In this document: in pieces, positions 45,478 to 55,217 of the stretch
Position numbering within the stretch: the first letter of the stretch is position 1
How the letters are laid out: every line of letters starts with the position of its first letter
Notes under the pieces: model-generated
The model's database searches: none
What the model saw: the letters and a program-made list of their open reading frames with translations, nothing else
Told to the model about the DNA's origin: nothing
Source of the DNA: an uncultured Allomuricauda sp.
GTDB taxonomy: Bacteria; Bacteroidota; Bacteroidia; Flavobacteriales; Flavobacteriaceae
Length of the DNA: 64,000 nt
Direction of reading: 5' to 3'
NCBI RefSeq assembly: GCF_947499585.1
Contig: NZ_CANMOO010000001.1
Span: 1,550,001-1,614,000 of the forward strand
Position numbers and translations under genes: made by a program

Positions 45478-47316
45478 TTACTTTTTAGAATCAGCTTCCA
45501 TTTTATCCTTCAATGCTTGCAATTGAGAGTTGGCATCACCCAATGTGGTTTTTGCTTCCTCTGCAGTAGCGGCAGCTTTTCTTTTTGCTGTGCTAACGTT
45601 GCGTTCTTCTTGCGCCTTAAATATAGCTGTATGACTAGCTACCACACGTTTGAAGTCTTTATTGAATTCTATGATCTTAAATTCTACTTCTTCACCTTTT
45701 CCAAGGGTTTTGCCATCTTCTTTTTCCATGTGTCTTGAAGGAACAAATCCTACAATATCTTCATTGAAATTAACGGTGGCTCCTTTATCAACAATTTCTG
45801 AAATAGCTGCCTTGTGAACAGTACCTTCAGCAAATTCTGCTGCATATTTGTCCCAAGGGTTTTCTGTAGTTTGTTTGTGACCAAGACTTAACTTACGTCC
45901 TTCAACATCCAATTCCAATACTTCAACTTCCAAAGTATCGCTAACAGCTACAAACTCAGATGGGTGCTTAATTTTCTTGGTCCATGAAAGGTCAGAGATG
46001 TAAATTAATCCATCTATTCCTTCTTCCATTTCTACAAATACGCCAAAGTTGGTAAAGTTTCTAACGATCCCTTTGTGTCTTGAACCTACAGGGTATTTAG
46101 AAGTAATATCTGTCCATGGGTCTGGAGTTAATTGCTTAATGCCCAACGACATTTTGCGATCTTCTCTATCCAATGTTAATACCACTGCTTCTACCTCATC
46201 GCCTACTTTTACAAAATCCTGTGCAGATCTTAAGTGTGTAGACCATGACATTTCAGAAACGTGAATCAATCCTTCAACACCTTCAGCAACTTCTATAAAG
46301 GCGCCGTAGTCAGCAATAACCACAACTTTACCTTTAACTTTATCGCCAATTTTTATTTCATCACCCAAGGCATCCCATGGATGTTTCTCTAATTGTTTAA
46401 GACCTAGTTGGATTCTTGATTTGTTATCATCAAAATCAAGGATTACAACATTCATTTTCTGATCTAGCTCAACAACTTCATTTGGATGGTTGATTCTGCT
46501 CCAAGAAAGGTCAGTAATGTGGATTAATCCATCAACACCTCCAAGGTCAATAAAGACACCGTATGAAGTAACATTCTTAACAATACCTTCCAATACTTGA
46601 CCTTTTTCAAGCTGGCCGATGATTTCTTTCTTCTGTTCTTCAATATCAGCTTCAATCAACGCTTTGTGCGAAACAACAACGTTCTTGAACTCATGATTAA
46701 TCTTAACCACTTTGAATTCCATGGTCTTACCAACATACTGATCGTAATCACGGATAGGTTTAACATCGATTTGAGAACCAGGCAAGAACGCCTCGATTCC
46801 AAATACATCCACGATCATACCTCCTTTGGTTCTGCACTTTACAAAACCTTGAACAATTTCTTCTTTGTCATGGGCAGCATTAACTCTGTCCCAAGCCATA
46901 ATTGTTCTTGCTTTTCTGTGAGACAATACCAATTGACCTGTCTTGTCTTCACGGATATCTATAAGAACCTCAACTTTATCTCCAACCTTAAGATCAGGAT
47001 TGTAACGGAACTCGTTCAATGAAATAACACCTTCAGACTTTGCATTGATATCAATGATAGCCTCACGATCTGTCATGTGAACTACTGTTCCTTTAACCAC
47101 CTCTTCATCAGCGGTATCAACAAAATTCTCCTCTACAAGTAATTCAAATTCTTTAAGCTTCGTATCATCTACGCGCTCAATTCCTTCTTCGTACTTTTCC
47201 CAATCAAAATTCTCAAGATATTCTTTTGGATCTTGTTGAGTTTGAACTTCTTCTTTTACTTCTTGTACTGCTGCTGTAGTTTCTTCTACCTCAACGTTTG
47301 TTTTTTCTTCAGCCAT
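45478..47316 (-). CDS. rpsA: 30S ribosomal protein S1
   Basis: A 612-residue protein with six S1 (OB-fold) repeats. Repeats 3-5 show the clear consensus GIVKNVTSYGVFIDLGGVDGLIHITDLSW and its copies VVVIADYGAFIEVAEGVEGLIHVSEMSW and GIVRNFTNFGVFVEMEEGIDGLIYISDLSW (shown in part). An acidic N-terminal extension (residues 1-55) and an Ala/Lys-rich tail flank them. It binds mRNA on the 30S subunit. Confidence 0.95.
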   Translation of the reverse strand: MAEEKTNVEVEETTAAVQEVKEEVQTQQDPKEYLENFDWEKYEEGIERVDDTKLKEFELLVEENFVDTADEEVVKGTVVHMTDREAIIDINAKSEGVISLNEFRYNPDLKVGDKVEVLIDIREDKTGQLVLSHRKARTIMAWDRVNAAHDKEEIVQGFVKCRTKGGMIVDVFGIEAFLPGSQIDVKPIRDYDQYVGKTMEFKVVKINHEFKNVVVSHKALIEADIEEQKKEIIGQLEKGQVLEGIVKNVTSYGVFIDLGGVDGLIHITDLSWSRINHPNEVVELDQKMNVVILDFDDNKSRIQLGLKQLEKHPWDALGDEIKIGDKVKGKVVVIADYGAFIEVAEGVEGLIHVSEMSWSTHLRSAQDFVKVGDEVEAVVLTLDREDRKMSLGIKQLTPDPWTDITSKYPVGSRHKGIVRNFTNFGVFVEMEEGIDGLIYISDLSWTKKIKHPSEFVAVSDTLEVEVLELDVEGRKLSLGHKQTTENPWDKYAAEFAEGTVHKAAISEIVDKGATVNFNEDIVGFVPSRHMEKEDGKTLGKGEEVEFKIIEFNKDFKRVVASHTAIFKAQEERNVSTAKRKAAATAEEAKTTLGDANSQLQALKDKMEADSKK

Positions 47317-47429
47317 TTGCTGATTAAAATTTGTATTCTACAGTTTTACAAGAGTTAAACAATTACTGTAGAAGTTGTTATTGATTTTCTATTCCCTTTT
47401 TCCTCTTGTCTATTTGTTAAAAAGGAGTG

Positions 47430-47460
47430 CAAAAATACAATTAATTCCTTGTTTTACAAA
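47430..47460 (-). promoter_or_regulatory. Promoter of rpsA
   Basis: A full flavobacterial consensus on the minus strand: TTTG (47460-47457), a 19-nt spacer, TATTTTTG (47437-47430). The leader is about 105 nt long, room for autogenous control. Confidence 0.7.
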
Positions 47461-47575
47461 CCCTTGCCGCCCACTTATTCGTTTGGAACAATAATTAGTG
47501 AAAAATTAGGCTGAAATGTGACTTTTATATATATCTTGTTTCTTAATATTAACCATTAAAACAATTAAGAATATT

Positions 47576-47956
47576 ATGAGTGCAAAAGCAAAATACCAAG
47601 CAGTTTTAGATTTAGGTCAAGAATTAGGCATAAAAGATGGCGATGTATCTGAAGATGGAGGAGTCTTGAAAATTAAAGGGGTAGCCAATACGCCTTATGA
47701 GAAGAACGCCATTTGGGACAAAATCAAACAAATTGGTGGTGAAAGTCCATCTGATGTTAAAGCAAACATTAGTGTTGCAGATGATTCTGTTTACCACAGA
47801 CATACTGTAAAAGGTGGCGAGTCTTTAAGCAAAATCGCAAAACACTATTATGGTGATGCCATGAAGTACAATAAAATCTTTGATGCAAACACTAACATCC
47901 TAAGTAATCCAGATGTTATTCACCCTGATCAGGTTTTAGTAATTCCAAATATCTAG
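47576..47956 (+). CDS. LysM-domain protein, Kbp/YgaU-like
   Basis: A 126-residue cytoplasmic protein: residues about 1-70 are a BON-like domain (GVLKIKGVANTPYEKNAIWDKIKQ), residues about 76-125 a LysM domain (HTVKGGESLSKIAKHYYGDAMKYN, then NPDVIHPDQVLVIPNI). The pair resembles YgaU/Kbp, a potassium-binding protein of E. coli. No signal peptide. A hairpin terminator follows. Potassium binding is inferred only from the architecture. Confidence 0.85.
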   Translation: MSAKAKYQAVLDLGQELGIKDGDVSEDGGVLKIKGVANTPYEKNAIWDKIKQIGGESPSDVKANISVADDSVYHRHTVKGGESLSKIAKHYYGDAMKYNKIFDANTNILSNPDVIHPDQVLVIPNI

Positions 47957-47980
47957 GAAAAGAAGATTGTTATTTATTGA

Positions 47981-48008
47981 AAAAGGCGCTCGTTAAGCGC
48001 CTTTTTTA
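47981..48008. terminator. Terminator between LysM gene and cmk
   Basis: Stem AAAGGCGCT/AGCGCCTTT with a 5-nt loop, A-run before and T-run after; probably used from both sides. Confidence 0.85.
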
Positions 48009-48701
48009 ATTGTTTTTATTTATCACCCGAAGGGAGTAATTATATATTCGTTCAAATTGCTCTTCAAGTCCCATATCGCTATTATCAAATTCAATAGCAT
48101 CTTCAGCTTTCTTTAAAGGAGACATTTCACGTGTTGAATCTATTCTGTCTCGTTTTTGAACATTCTTAAGTACTTCATCAAAAGTTACCTCTTCCCCTCT
48201 CTCCAATAGTTCTTTGTAACGTCTGGTAGCACGTGTTTCTGGGGAAGCCGTCATAAATATTTTTAATTCCGCATTGGGAAAAACAACAGTGCCAATATCA
48301 CGGCCATCCATCACAATTCCTTTTTCCTCACCCATTTGCTGTTGCATAGCCACAAGCATATGTCTAACTTCTTCAATGGTTGCAACTTTACTTACATGGT
48401 CGGAGACTTCCATCGTCCTAATTTGCCTTTCTACATTTTCATCATTCAAATACATCTCTGAAAGACCCAAAGTTTTATTTGGCACGAACTTTAAATTGAT
48501 ATTGGGCAATTGTTTTATCAGGGATGGAATATCTTCATTAGTGCCAACATACTTATTGTTCAAAGCGAAAAGTGTAACTGCGCGATACATGGCGCCTGTA
48601 TCTACATAAACATAATTAAGTGCGGAAGCCAATCTTTTTGCCAAAGTGCTTTTACCTGTTGATGAATAACCATCTATGGCGATTGTAATTTTTCCCATCA
48701 T
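48006..48701 (-). CDS. cmk: Cytidylate kinase
   Basis: A 231-residue CMP/dCMP kinase. Walker A GYSSTGKSTLAKRLA; CMP-binding YVDTGAMYRA; GRDIGTVVFPNAELKIF and the lid region RATRRYKELLERG. Two adjacent ATGs (48701, 48698) can start it. It lies directly downstream of lon (49-nt gap). Confidence 0.95.
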   Translation of the reverse strand: MMGKITIAIDGYSSTGKSTLAKRLASALNYVYVDTGAMYRAVTLFALNNKYVGTNEDIPSLIKQLPNINLKFVPNKTLGLSEMYLNDENVERQIRTMEVSDHVSKVATIEEVRHMLVAMQQQMGEEKGIVMDGRDIGTVVFPNAELKIFMTASPETRATRRYKELLERGEEVTFDEVLKNVQKRDRIDSTREMSPLKKAEDAIEFDNSDMGLEEQFERIYNYSLRVINKNN

Positions 48702-48750
48702 TTAAAAATACCAAGAAAATAAGTTACTGATACCAACCAAAAAAATAAAA

Positions 48751-51219
48751 CTATAATTTTTTTGCCTTCTTCACCTTTACATCCGTAACGGCAATATCAA
48801 TGACCTCGCTCATATCTGAAACATAATGAAATGTAAGGCCTTTTAAATAATCTTCCTTAATTTCTTCAATATCCTTTCGGTTGTCCTCACAAAGAATAAT
48901 CTCTTTGATTCTCGCTCTCTTTGCAGCTAAAATCTTTTCTTTAATTCCACCAACGGGCAATACTTTACCACGCAAGGTTATCTCCCCTGTCATTGCCAAA
49001 CTCTTTTTCACCTTACGTTGCGTAAAGAGCGAAACCAATGAGGTAAGCATTGTTATTCCTGCACTAGGACCATCTTTTGGTGTAGCGCCCTCTGGCACGT
49101 GGATATGAACATTATACTTTTCAAAAACATCAGAATCTATTCCGAAAGTGTCGGCATTGGATTTAATATACTCCATGGCAATGGTAGCAGATTCCTTCAT
49201 CACTTTACCAAGGTTTCCGGTAATGTTTAAAGTACCTTTTCCTTTAGATAAAATAGATTCAATAAAAAGAATGTCACCTCCTACACTTGTCCATGCCAAA
49301 CCAGTGACCACTCCTGCCACATCATTATTCTCATACTTGTCGCGTTCCAATCTTGCAGGACCTAATATTTTCTCTACATCCTGGTTATTGACCTTGATGT
49401 TATATTCTTCTTCAATAGCTATTGATTTTGCAGCATAACGTACCATTTTAGCCAATTGCTTTTCCAAACTTCGCACACCAGATTCTCTTGTATACCCTTC
49501 TACAATTTTCTCCATTTGGGGTTTTCCAATCTTCAAATCTTTAGAAGTAAGTCCGTGCTCTTTTAACTGTTTTGGCAACAAATGCTTTTTACCAATTTCA
49601 ACCTTTTCTTCAATGGTGTATCCAGTTACGTTGATGATTTCCATACGATCACGTAGAGCAGGCTGAATGGTTCCCAAATTATTTGCGGTAGCAATGAACA
49701 TTACTTTTGACAGGTCATAACCCATCTCCAAGAAGTTGTCATAGAATTCGCTATTCTGTTCGGGATCCAATACCTCCAACATTGCTGAGGAAGGGTCACC
49801 TTGATGGCTATTGGAAAGTTTATCAATTTCATCCAAAATAAAAACTGGATTGGATTTACCCGCTTTCTTCAGACTCTGAATAATCCTTCCGGGCATTGCT
49901 CCAATATAGGTTTTTCTATGCCCTCTAATCTCAGCTTCATCTCTTAAACCTCCTAAAGAAATTCTAACATACTCTCTTCCTAAAGCTTCCGCAACTGATT
50001 TTCCCAAAGATGTTTTACCAACTCCTGGAGGACCATAAAGACAAAGAATCGGAGACTTCATATCATTACGTAGTTTTAGTACAGCTAAATACTCTATGAT
50101 TCTTCGTTTTACATCTTCAAGACCATAATGATCTCTGTCTAAAATTTGTTGCGCTCGTTTTAAGTCAAATTTATCTTTTGAAAATTCATCCCAAGGAAGG
50201 TCCAAAAACAAATCCAAATAGTTGCGCTGAATAGAGTATTCTGCAACTTGCGGATTCATACGCTGCATTTTGGCAAGTTCTTTTTCAAAATGCTCTTTAA
50301 TGTTTTTAGCCCATTTTTTCTTTTTGGCCTTTACTCGCATTTCATCCACCTCTTCCTCATAAGACAACCCACCAAGTTCTTCTTGGATTGTTTTCATCTG
50401 CTGGTGTAAAAAATACTCTCTTTGTTGTTGGTCCATATCGCTCCGAACCTTGGATTGAATATCATTCTTCAATTCCAATTTTTGAAGCTCCATATTCATG
50501 TACTTCAAAGTTGTAAGGGCACGCTCCTGAAGGTTTGGAATTTCCAGAAGTTTTTGCTTTTCGCCAACACTCAAATTAAGGTTAGAGGATACAAAATTGA
50601 TGAGGAACGAATTGCTTTGAATGTTCTTAATAGCGAATGTAGCTTCACTGGGTATATTTGGGTTGTCCTTTATAATCTTAAAAGCCAATTCTTTGATAGA
50701 ATCTATAATCGCCTCAAACTCCTTGCTCTTTTCATTAGGTCGCTCTTCCGATGCTTCTTTTACCGTAGCGGTAAGGTAAGGTTGCTCAGTAATTACCTCA
50801 GCAATCTCAAACCGTTTTTTACCTTGAATAATAACCGTGGTATTTCCATCGGGCATTTGTAATACTCTCAAGATTCTAGCAACGGTTCCCAGTGTATTAA
50901 TATCTTCTACTCCAGGGTTTTCTGTCTCCTCATCCTTTTGGGAAACTACCCCAATAGTCTTATTGCCGTTATTGGCATCTTTAATTAGGTTTATGGATTT
51001 ATCCCTTCCAGCGGTAATTGGAATAACCACTCCTGGAAAAAGGACAGTATTTCTAAGAGGTAAAACCGGTAAAGTTTCAGGTAATTCTTCCTTATTCATT
51101 TCCTCTTCGTCCTCTGGTGTCAACAAAGGAATCAATTCTGCATCTTCATCAAGACCTTGCAGGGATATATTGTCAAAAGTTGAAATTTTTATTTCTCCCA
51201 TATCATATGTTTCGGTCAT
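48751..51219 (-). CDS. lon: ATP-dependent protease Lon
   Basis: An 822-residue LonA protease. Order: N-terminal substrate-binding LON domain ([19 protein letters not shown]), coiled-coil linker, AAA+ module with Walker [14 protein letters not shown], and the proteolytic domain with catalytic Ser in [11 protein letters not shown] and Lys in [13 protein letters not shown]. An acidic 40-residue N-terminal extension precedes the LON domain. A 5+5 inverted repeat lies 2 nt before the start codon. Confidence 0.96.
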   Translation of the reverse strand: MTETYDMGEIKISTFDNISLQGLDEDAELIPLLTPEDEEEMNKEELPETLPVLPLRNTVLFPGVVIPITAGRDKSINLIKDANNGNKTIGVVSQKDEETENPGVEDINTLGTVARILRVLQMPDGNTTVIIQGKKRFEIAEVITEQPYLTATVKEASEERPNEKSKEFEAIIDSIKELAFKIIKDNPNIPSEATFAIKNIQSNSFLINFVSSNLNLSVGEKQKLLEIPNLQERALTTLKYMNMELQKLELKNDIQSKVRSDMDQQQREYFLHQQMKTIQEELGGLSYEEEVDEMRVKAKKKKWAKNIKEHFEKELAKMQRMNPQVAEYSIQRNYLDLFLDLPWDEFSKDKFDLKRAQQILDRDHYGLEDVKRRIIEYLAVLKLRNDMKSPILCLYGPPGVGKTSLGKSVAEALGREYVRISLGGLRDEAEIRGHRKTYIGAMPGRIIQSLKKAGKSNPVFILDEIDKLSNSHQGDPSSAMLEVLDPEQNSEFYDNFLEMGYDLSKVMFIATANNLGTIQPALRDRMEIINVTGYTIEEKVEIGKKHLLPKQLKEHGLTSKDLKIGKPQMEKIVEGYTRESGVRSLEKQLAKMVRYAAKSIAIEEEYNIKVNNQDVEKILGPARLERDKYENNDVAGVVTGLAWTSVGGDILFIESILSKGKGTLNITGNLGKVMKESATIAMEYIKSNADTFGIDSDVFEKYNVHIHVPEGATPKDGPSAGITMLTSLVSLFTQRKVKKSLAMTGEITLRGKVLPVGGIKEKILAAKRARIKEIILCEDNRKDIEEIKEDYLKGLTFHYVSDMSEVIDIAVTDVKVKKAKKL

Positions 51220-51221
51220 TT

Positions 51222-51235
51222 TGTCACAAATGACA
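51222..51235. promoter_or_regulatory. Inverted repeat TGTCA-N4-TGACA at the lon start
   Basis: TGTCA at 51222-51226, CAAA, then TGACA at 51231-51235, in the 5' untranslated region of lon, immediately before the start codon. It could be an operator or an RNA element. Confidence 0.35.
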
Positions 51236-51418
51236 CAAATCTTCAGTTTATACTAGAACATTAAGCCCACGCAATGTCTTAAAAGTAAGTATTACAAAAG
51301 GGTTTAGGTTCTTTTCTTCTCCTATTAAGGCAATTCTTGTGCCATTAAAAATTAAAAATTTAGAAAAAAGTGTAACAATTGATAAATTCATCCATCTATA
51401 AGACAAACCATTCATTTT

Positions 51419-51976
51419 TTGAGCCACCAAAATGAACATACTGATACGCTGCTTCAATCGTGCTTAAAGGGCAAGCAAAGTGCACAATTGGAAATTTACA
51501 ATAAGTACTATAAAGCTATGTACAACATTGCTTTTAGGATTGTGAAGGACTCGGCAGAAGCTGAAGATGTAATGCAAGAATCGTTTTTGAACGCGTTTAC
51601 GAAACTGCATACATTTAAAGGGGATGTCACCTTTGGCGCATGGTTAAAGCGAATTGTGATAAACAACAGTATATATCATTACAAAAAACAGCAAAAAAGT
51701 AGAGCTGTTAATCTAGATGAAGTAATGTACAAGGTCGAAGACAATGATGAAGTTGCTTTGAATCACAATGGTTACACTGAATTGAAGGCTCAAAAAGTGA
51801 TTGATACCATGAAAAGTTTAAAAGACAATTACAGAGTTTCTTTGACCTTACATTTAATTGAAGGGTATGATTACGAGGAAATCAGTGATATAATGGACAT
51901 TAGCTATGCAAATTGTAGAACCACAATTTCTAGAGCTAAAGAAAGTCTAAGAAAAAAATTGACTGTAAATGCTTGA
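51419..51976 (+). CDS. ECF sigma factor (RNA polymerase sigma-70 family)
   Basis: A 185-residue ECF sigma factor. Region 2 spans about residues 25-92 (YYKAMYNIAFRIVKDSAEAEDVMQESFLNAF), and region 4 residues about 125-180 (YRVSLTLHLIEGYDYEEISDIM, ANCRTTISRAKESLRKKL). The start is TTG 51419; no in-frame ATG lies near it. The anti-sigma-like gene starts 3 nt after the stop. The promoter this sigma reads is not evident, but the co-transcribed genes are likely targets. Confidence 0.92.
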   Translation: MSHQNEHTDTLLQSCLKGKQSAQLEIYNKYYKAMYNIAFRIVKDSAEAEDVMQESFLNAFTKLHTFKGDVTFGAWLKRIVINNSIYHYKKQQKSRAVNLDEVMYKVEDNDEVALNHNGYTELKAQKVIDTMKSLKDNYRVSLTLHLIEGYDYEEISDIMDISYANCRTTISRAKESLRKKLTVNA

Positions 51977-51978
51977 TT

Positions 51979-52539
51979 ATGAGTAAAGATAATTTAGAAC
52001 AATTGTTTGAGAAGCTTCAAAATGATTTTGATTTTGAAGAACCCAAAAATGGGCATCAAGAACGATTTTTAGAAAAATTGAGCCAAAACAATGAGGTAGT
52101 GACCTTACACCAGAAAAAAACAAATTGGTGGAAACCACTGTCCATAGCAGCATCCATTGCTCTTATTTGTTTGCTGGGTATTCAGGTATTCAATACAAGG
52201 CCTTCTATAAAAGAACAGGTGGTGGAAATTGCACCAGAAATTTCAAAAACCGAGTTCTATTTTGCCAGCCTTATTGAAGAACAAGTACAGTTGTTAAAGG
52301 ATGAAAAATCCCCTGAAACTGCAAAGTTGGTAGATGATACTTTACAAAGACTGGAAAAACTGGAGTTAAACTATCAAAATCTAGAGAAAGAGCTAGTATC
52401 TGGAGGTAACAGCAAAATTTTATTGAATGCCATGATAACCAATTTCCAAACCAGAATTGATTTATTAAAGGAAGTATTGACCAATATTGAAAATATTAAA
52501 AATTTAAAATCATACAATGATGAAAACATTACTATATAA
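51979..52539 (+). CDS. Putative anti-sigma factor (single TM)
   Basis: 186 residues from ATG 51979 (a TTG six bases upstream is also in frame). A soluble N-terminal part of about 45 residues (DNLEQLFEKLQNDFDFEEP) is followed by one TM helix (residues about 48-63, LSIAASIALICLLGIQVF) and an extracytoplasmic helical domain (TLQRLEKLELNYQNLEKELV). No zinc-binding HxxxCxxC motif is present, so it is not a classical ZAS anti-sigma; the role is inferred from position and topology. Confidence 0.72.
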   Translation: MSKDNLEQLFEKLQNDFDFEEPKNGHQERFLEKLSQNNEVVTLHQKKTNWWKPLSIAASIALICLLGIQVFNTRPSIKEQVVEIAPEISKTEFYFASLIEEQVQLLKDEKSPETAKLVDDTLQRLEKLELNYQNLEKELVSGGNSKILLNAMITNFQTRIDLLKEVLTNIENIKNLKSYNDENITI

Positions 52540-53611
52540 ATATGCCTTTTTGGCATTAGCCCTAATTCCTTTCGCTTTGGGAGCCAATACCGATAAAATG
52601 GGTGGCAGGTATACCAAGGAAAAGACTATAAAAAAGGAATTCAATGTAAATCCAGATGCACTTTTTAAAGTAAAGAACAGCTATGGAAATCTAAACATCA
52701 CATCCTGGAATGAGGATAGGGTTGTAATAGAAGTTCACATAAAAACAAATGGCAATAATGAAGATAAAGTGCAAAACAGGCTAAACGAGATTGACGTAGA
52801 CTTTGAAAACAGCGCCAGTTTAGTATCTGCACGTACTCTTTTTGGAGACAGGAACAACAATTGGGGATGGAAATGGGGAAAGCGAAACAATGTAAGTGTA
52901 GAGGTAAACTACACCATTAAAATACCAGTGAAGAACAGTGTCAATCTCAACAACGATTACGGAAACATCTATCTTAATCGTGTAGACGGACATGCCAAAA
53001 TAAACTGTGATTACGGTAAAATTGATATTGGGGAATTACGTGGAAGAAACAACGAACTACGATTTGATTACACCTCCCGCTCTACATTCGAATATATTAA
53101 TAGTGGTGAGATTATAGCAGATTACTCAGGCTTTACGATAGAAAAGGCTGGAGACCTCACCGTAAAAGCGGATTACACCAACGCCGTAATAAATGAAATG
53201 GAAAATTTGGACTATTCCAGTGATTATGGCTCAATTGAAGTAAACAATGTCAATAATGTAAATGGCAATGGGGACTATATTGGAGTAAAATTGGGAACGG
53301 TACACGGAAACGTTACCATAAATTCTGATTACGGTTCGCTAAAAATAAGTGAAATGGCCGCTGATGCAGGTGATATGAATATCAAGACCGATTACACGGG
53401 TATTAAGATAGGATACAGTCCAGATTATTATTTTGATTTTGAAATTTCAACCGAGTACGCTGGTGTAAGCGGTAGGGATGCTTTTGAAATCAATGTAAGT
53501 AAAGAAAAATCGAACCAAAAATATTTTAGGGGATATCATGGTAAAGAGAACTCCGGAAACACGGTATACATTACCAGCGATTATGGTGGGGTTACTTTTT
53601 ATAAAAACTAG
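52517..53611 (+). CDS. Secreted DUF4097-type beta-repeat protein
   Basis: A 364-residue exported protein; SPI signal peptide to about residue 22 (LALALIPFALGANT). The mature part is a run of about 20-residue repeats, each starting with an aromatic-acidic motif: NSYGNLNI, NDYGNIYL, CDYGKIDI, FDYTSRST, ADYSGFTI, ADYTNAVI, SDYGSIEV, GDYIGVKL, SDYGSLKI, TDYTGIKI, TEYAGVSG, SDYGGVTF. The DUF4097/adhesin-like family is predicted to form a parallel beta-solenoid. It overlaps the anti-sigma gene by 23 nt. Confidence 0.8.
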   Translation: MMKTLLYKYAFLALALIPFALGANTDKMGGRYTKEKTIKKEFNVNPDALFKVKNSYGNLNITSWNEDRVVIEVHIKTNGNNEDKVQNRLNEIDVDFENSASLVSARTLFGDRNNNWGWKWGKRNNVSVEVNYTIKIPVKNSVNLNNDYGNIYLNRVDGHAKINCDYGKIDIGELRGRNNELRFDYTSRSTFEYINSGEIIADYSGFTIEKAGDLTVKADYTNAVINEMENLDYSSDYGSIEVNNVNNVNGNGDYIGVKLGTVHGNVTINSDYGSLKISEMAADAGDMNIKTDYTGIKIGYSPDYYFDFEISTEYAGVSGRDAFEINVSKEKSNQKYFRGYHGKENSGNTVYITSDYGGVTFYKN

Positions 53612-53643
53612 GAGTTCGCTAAGACATTTATAATAAAAGGTTT

Positions 53644-54381
53644 ATGAGCAAATTAGGTATAGCATTACTCTCTCTAATAGTAGCTTTTTATAGTTGCAAA
53701 ATAAAGGCTGAGCACGAAAAAAATAATGCTGCTCAAGATTCTTTCACCAAAATACCCGAGCAAAGGCATGTTGAAGGGAACAGGCTTATTTCAAAAGAAT
53801 ATCCAAACATAGAAATTGAGATAAACGATGAGTTTACCTATATTGGCAAGTTTGATTTTGAGATAATCGCATCTTCAGATGAATATCCTGAGGATATTAG
53901 AGGTAAAGCTTTAGCAGCTGGTGAAAGGCTTGTTTTTGCCGTAACCGATGAACATCAAAATGTAGAGAAATTATTCATTGCTCAATTTGAGGGGTTTTTG
54001 GACAATAATGACTATATCTATAATTACAATTTTGATAATGCTGCTTTTATCGGAAATAATAAGTATCGTCAAAACACTTGGTTTTACAACAGCAAAAAGC
54101 TAGCACAGGAAAGTCCAAGGAATGAAGGAGCGCTTACCCGTGCCTTTTTAGAAAAAAAAGGATATGTATTGGAAGATGAATTTATGATGTCTAGATATGT
54201 TGGTTTGGCAAGCGAGGATAGAAAAAAGGAAGTTATATTTTTCTATTTGGAAATGTTGAAAGGTGTTACCGGATACAATCTAAATGAATACCAAAATACA
54301 CTAAGTAAAGAGAAAACAACTGAAATTGAACGTGCTCTTGTTGAACGTTCAAAACAAAGTTTTTCAATAGTAAAAGGATGA
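53644..54381 (+). CDS. Hypothetical lipoprotein in the ECF operon
   Basis: A 245-residue protein with an SPII signal (ALLSLIVAFYSC, Cys18). No known family recognised; beta-rich first half (YPNIEIEINDEFTYIGKFDF) and a long helical C-terminal part ending in RALVERSKQSFSIVKG. Its stop overlaps the next gene's start (ATGA), so they are coupled. Confidence 0.65.
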   Translation: MSKLGIALLSLIVAFYSCKIKAEHEKNNAAQDSFTKIPEQRHVEGNRLISKEYPNIEIEINDEFTYIGKFDFEIIASSDEYPEDIRGKALAAGERLVFAVTDEHQNVEKLFIAQFEGFLDNNDYIYNYNFDNAAFIGNNKYRQNTWFYNSKKLAQESPRNEGALTRAFLEKKGYVLEDEFMMSRYVGLASEDRKKEVIFFYLEMLKGVTGYNLNEYQNTLSKEKTTEIERALVERSKQSFSIVKG

Positions 54382-55130
54382 AAAAACAATCAAAAAACAC
54401 AATCATGAAAAAAATTATCACACTAGGATTAGCGCTATCGATGGTAGCAATTACACATGCCCAATGGGGCAAAAGAATTAAAGGAAATGGCAATGTTGTA
54501 ACCGTTGAACGTTCTGTAGGCGATTATGATGCCGTTGCACTGGCAGGTTGGTTTGATGTTGAACTGGTTGCTGGTGATGAAGGGGAGTTAACGCTAAAAG
54601 GAGAATCCAATCTATTGGAATACATTAAAACTGAAGTGAAAAATGGAAAATTGATTGTTAAGGTTGAAAAAGGGGTCAATCTTAAACCTTCCAATTGGAA
54701 TTCAGGGATTTATATAACCGTACCCGTTGAAGCCATCAATTCTGTTACTTTATCGGGTTCGGGAGATATAGTAGGTAAAACCACGCTTAAATCTGATAAT
54801 TTTGATACTAGAATATCTGGTTCTGGAGACATTACCTTGGCAATAGAAGCAGAAAACGTAGAGGCCACACTGTCAGGTTCAGGTGATATTAACTTAGAAG
54901 GGAGAGCCACAAATTTGGATATTCAAGTTTCAGGTTCTGGAGACATAAAGGCATATGAGCTAGAAGCTGAATTTGCTACCGTACAAGTATCAGGTTCTGC
55001 AGATGTAAAAGTGACTGTCAACCAATCTATTGATGCACGAGTTTCTGGCTCTGGAGATATTTCCTATCGTGGGAATCCTAAGAAAATTAAAAGTAAATCT
55101 TCGGGTGCAGGAGATATTTCTAAGGGATAA
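54378..55130 (+). CDS. GIN-domain head protein (DUF2807)
   Basis: A 250-residue secreted protein with SPI signal after a second in-frame ATG at 54405 (MKKIITLGLALSMVAITHA). The mature part has the DUF2807/GIN layout: GDYDAVALAGWFDVELVAGDEGELTLKG (shown broken over the text as DAVALAGWFDVELV) and, from residue about 110, seven SGSGDI-type repeats (SGSGDIVG, SGSGDITL, SGSGDINL, SGSGDIKA, SGSADVKV, SGSGDISY, SGAGDISK) that form a beta-solenoid. Last gene of the sigma operon; a terminator follows. Confidence 0.85.
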   Translation: MKKQSKNTIMKKIITLGLALSMVAITHAQWGKRIKGNGNVVTVERSVGDYDAVALAGWFDVELVAGDEGELTLKGESNLLEYIKTEVKNGKLIVKVEKGVNLKPSNWNSGIYITVPVEAINSVTLSGSGDIVGKTTLKSDNFDTRISGSGDITLAIEAENVEATLSGSGDINLEGRATNLDIQVSGSGDIKAYELEAEFATVQVSGSADVKVTVNQSIDARVSGSGDISYRGNPKKIKSKSSGAGDISKG

Positions 55131-55177
55131 TTAGGAGTTTATTACCAATCAAAAACAAATCATCATCAATCAATAGT

Positions 55178-55217
55178 TTAAAAGCCTTGGCATTTGTGCC
55201 AAGGCTTTTAGTTTTTT
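55178..55217. terminator. Terminator of the ECF operon
   Basis: AAAAGCCTTGGC/GCCAAGGCTTTT stem with a short loop, T-run on the plus side and A-run on the other; it sits between convergent genes. Confidence 0.85.

Noticed and set aside
51979..52539. Zinc-binding anti-sigma (ZAS)
   Set aside because: No HxxxCxxC motif in the cytoplasmic part; only topology and position point to an anti-sigma role.
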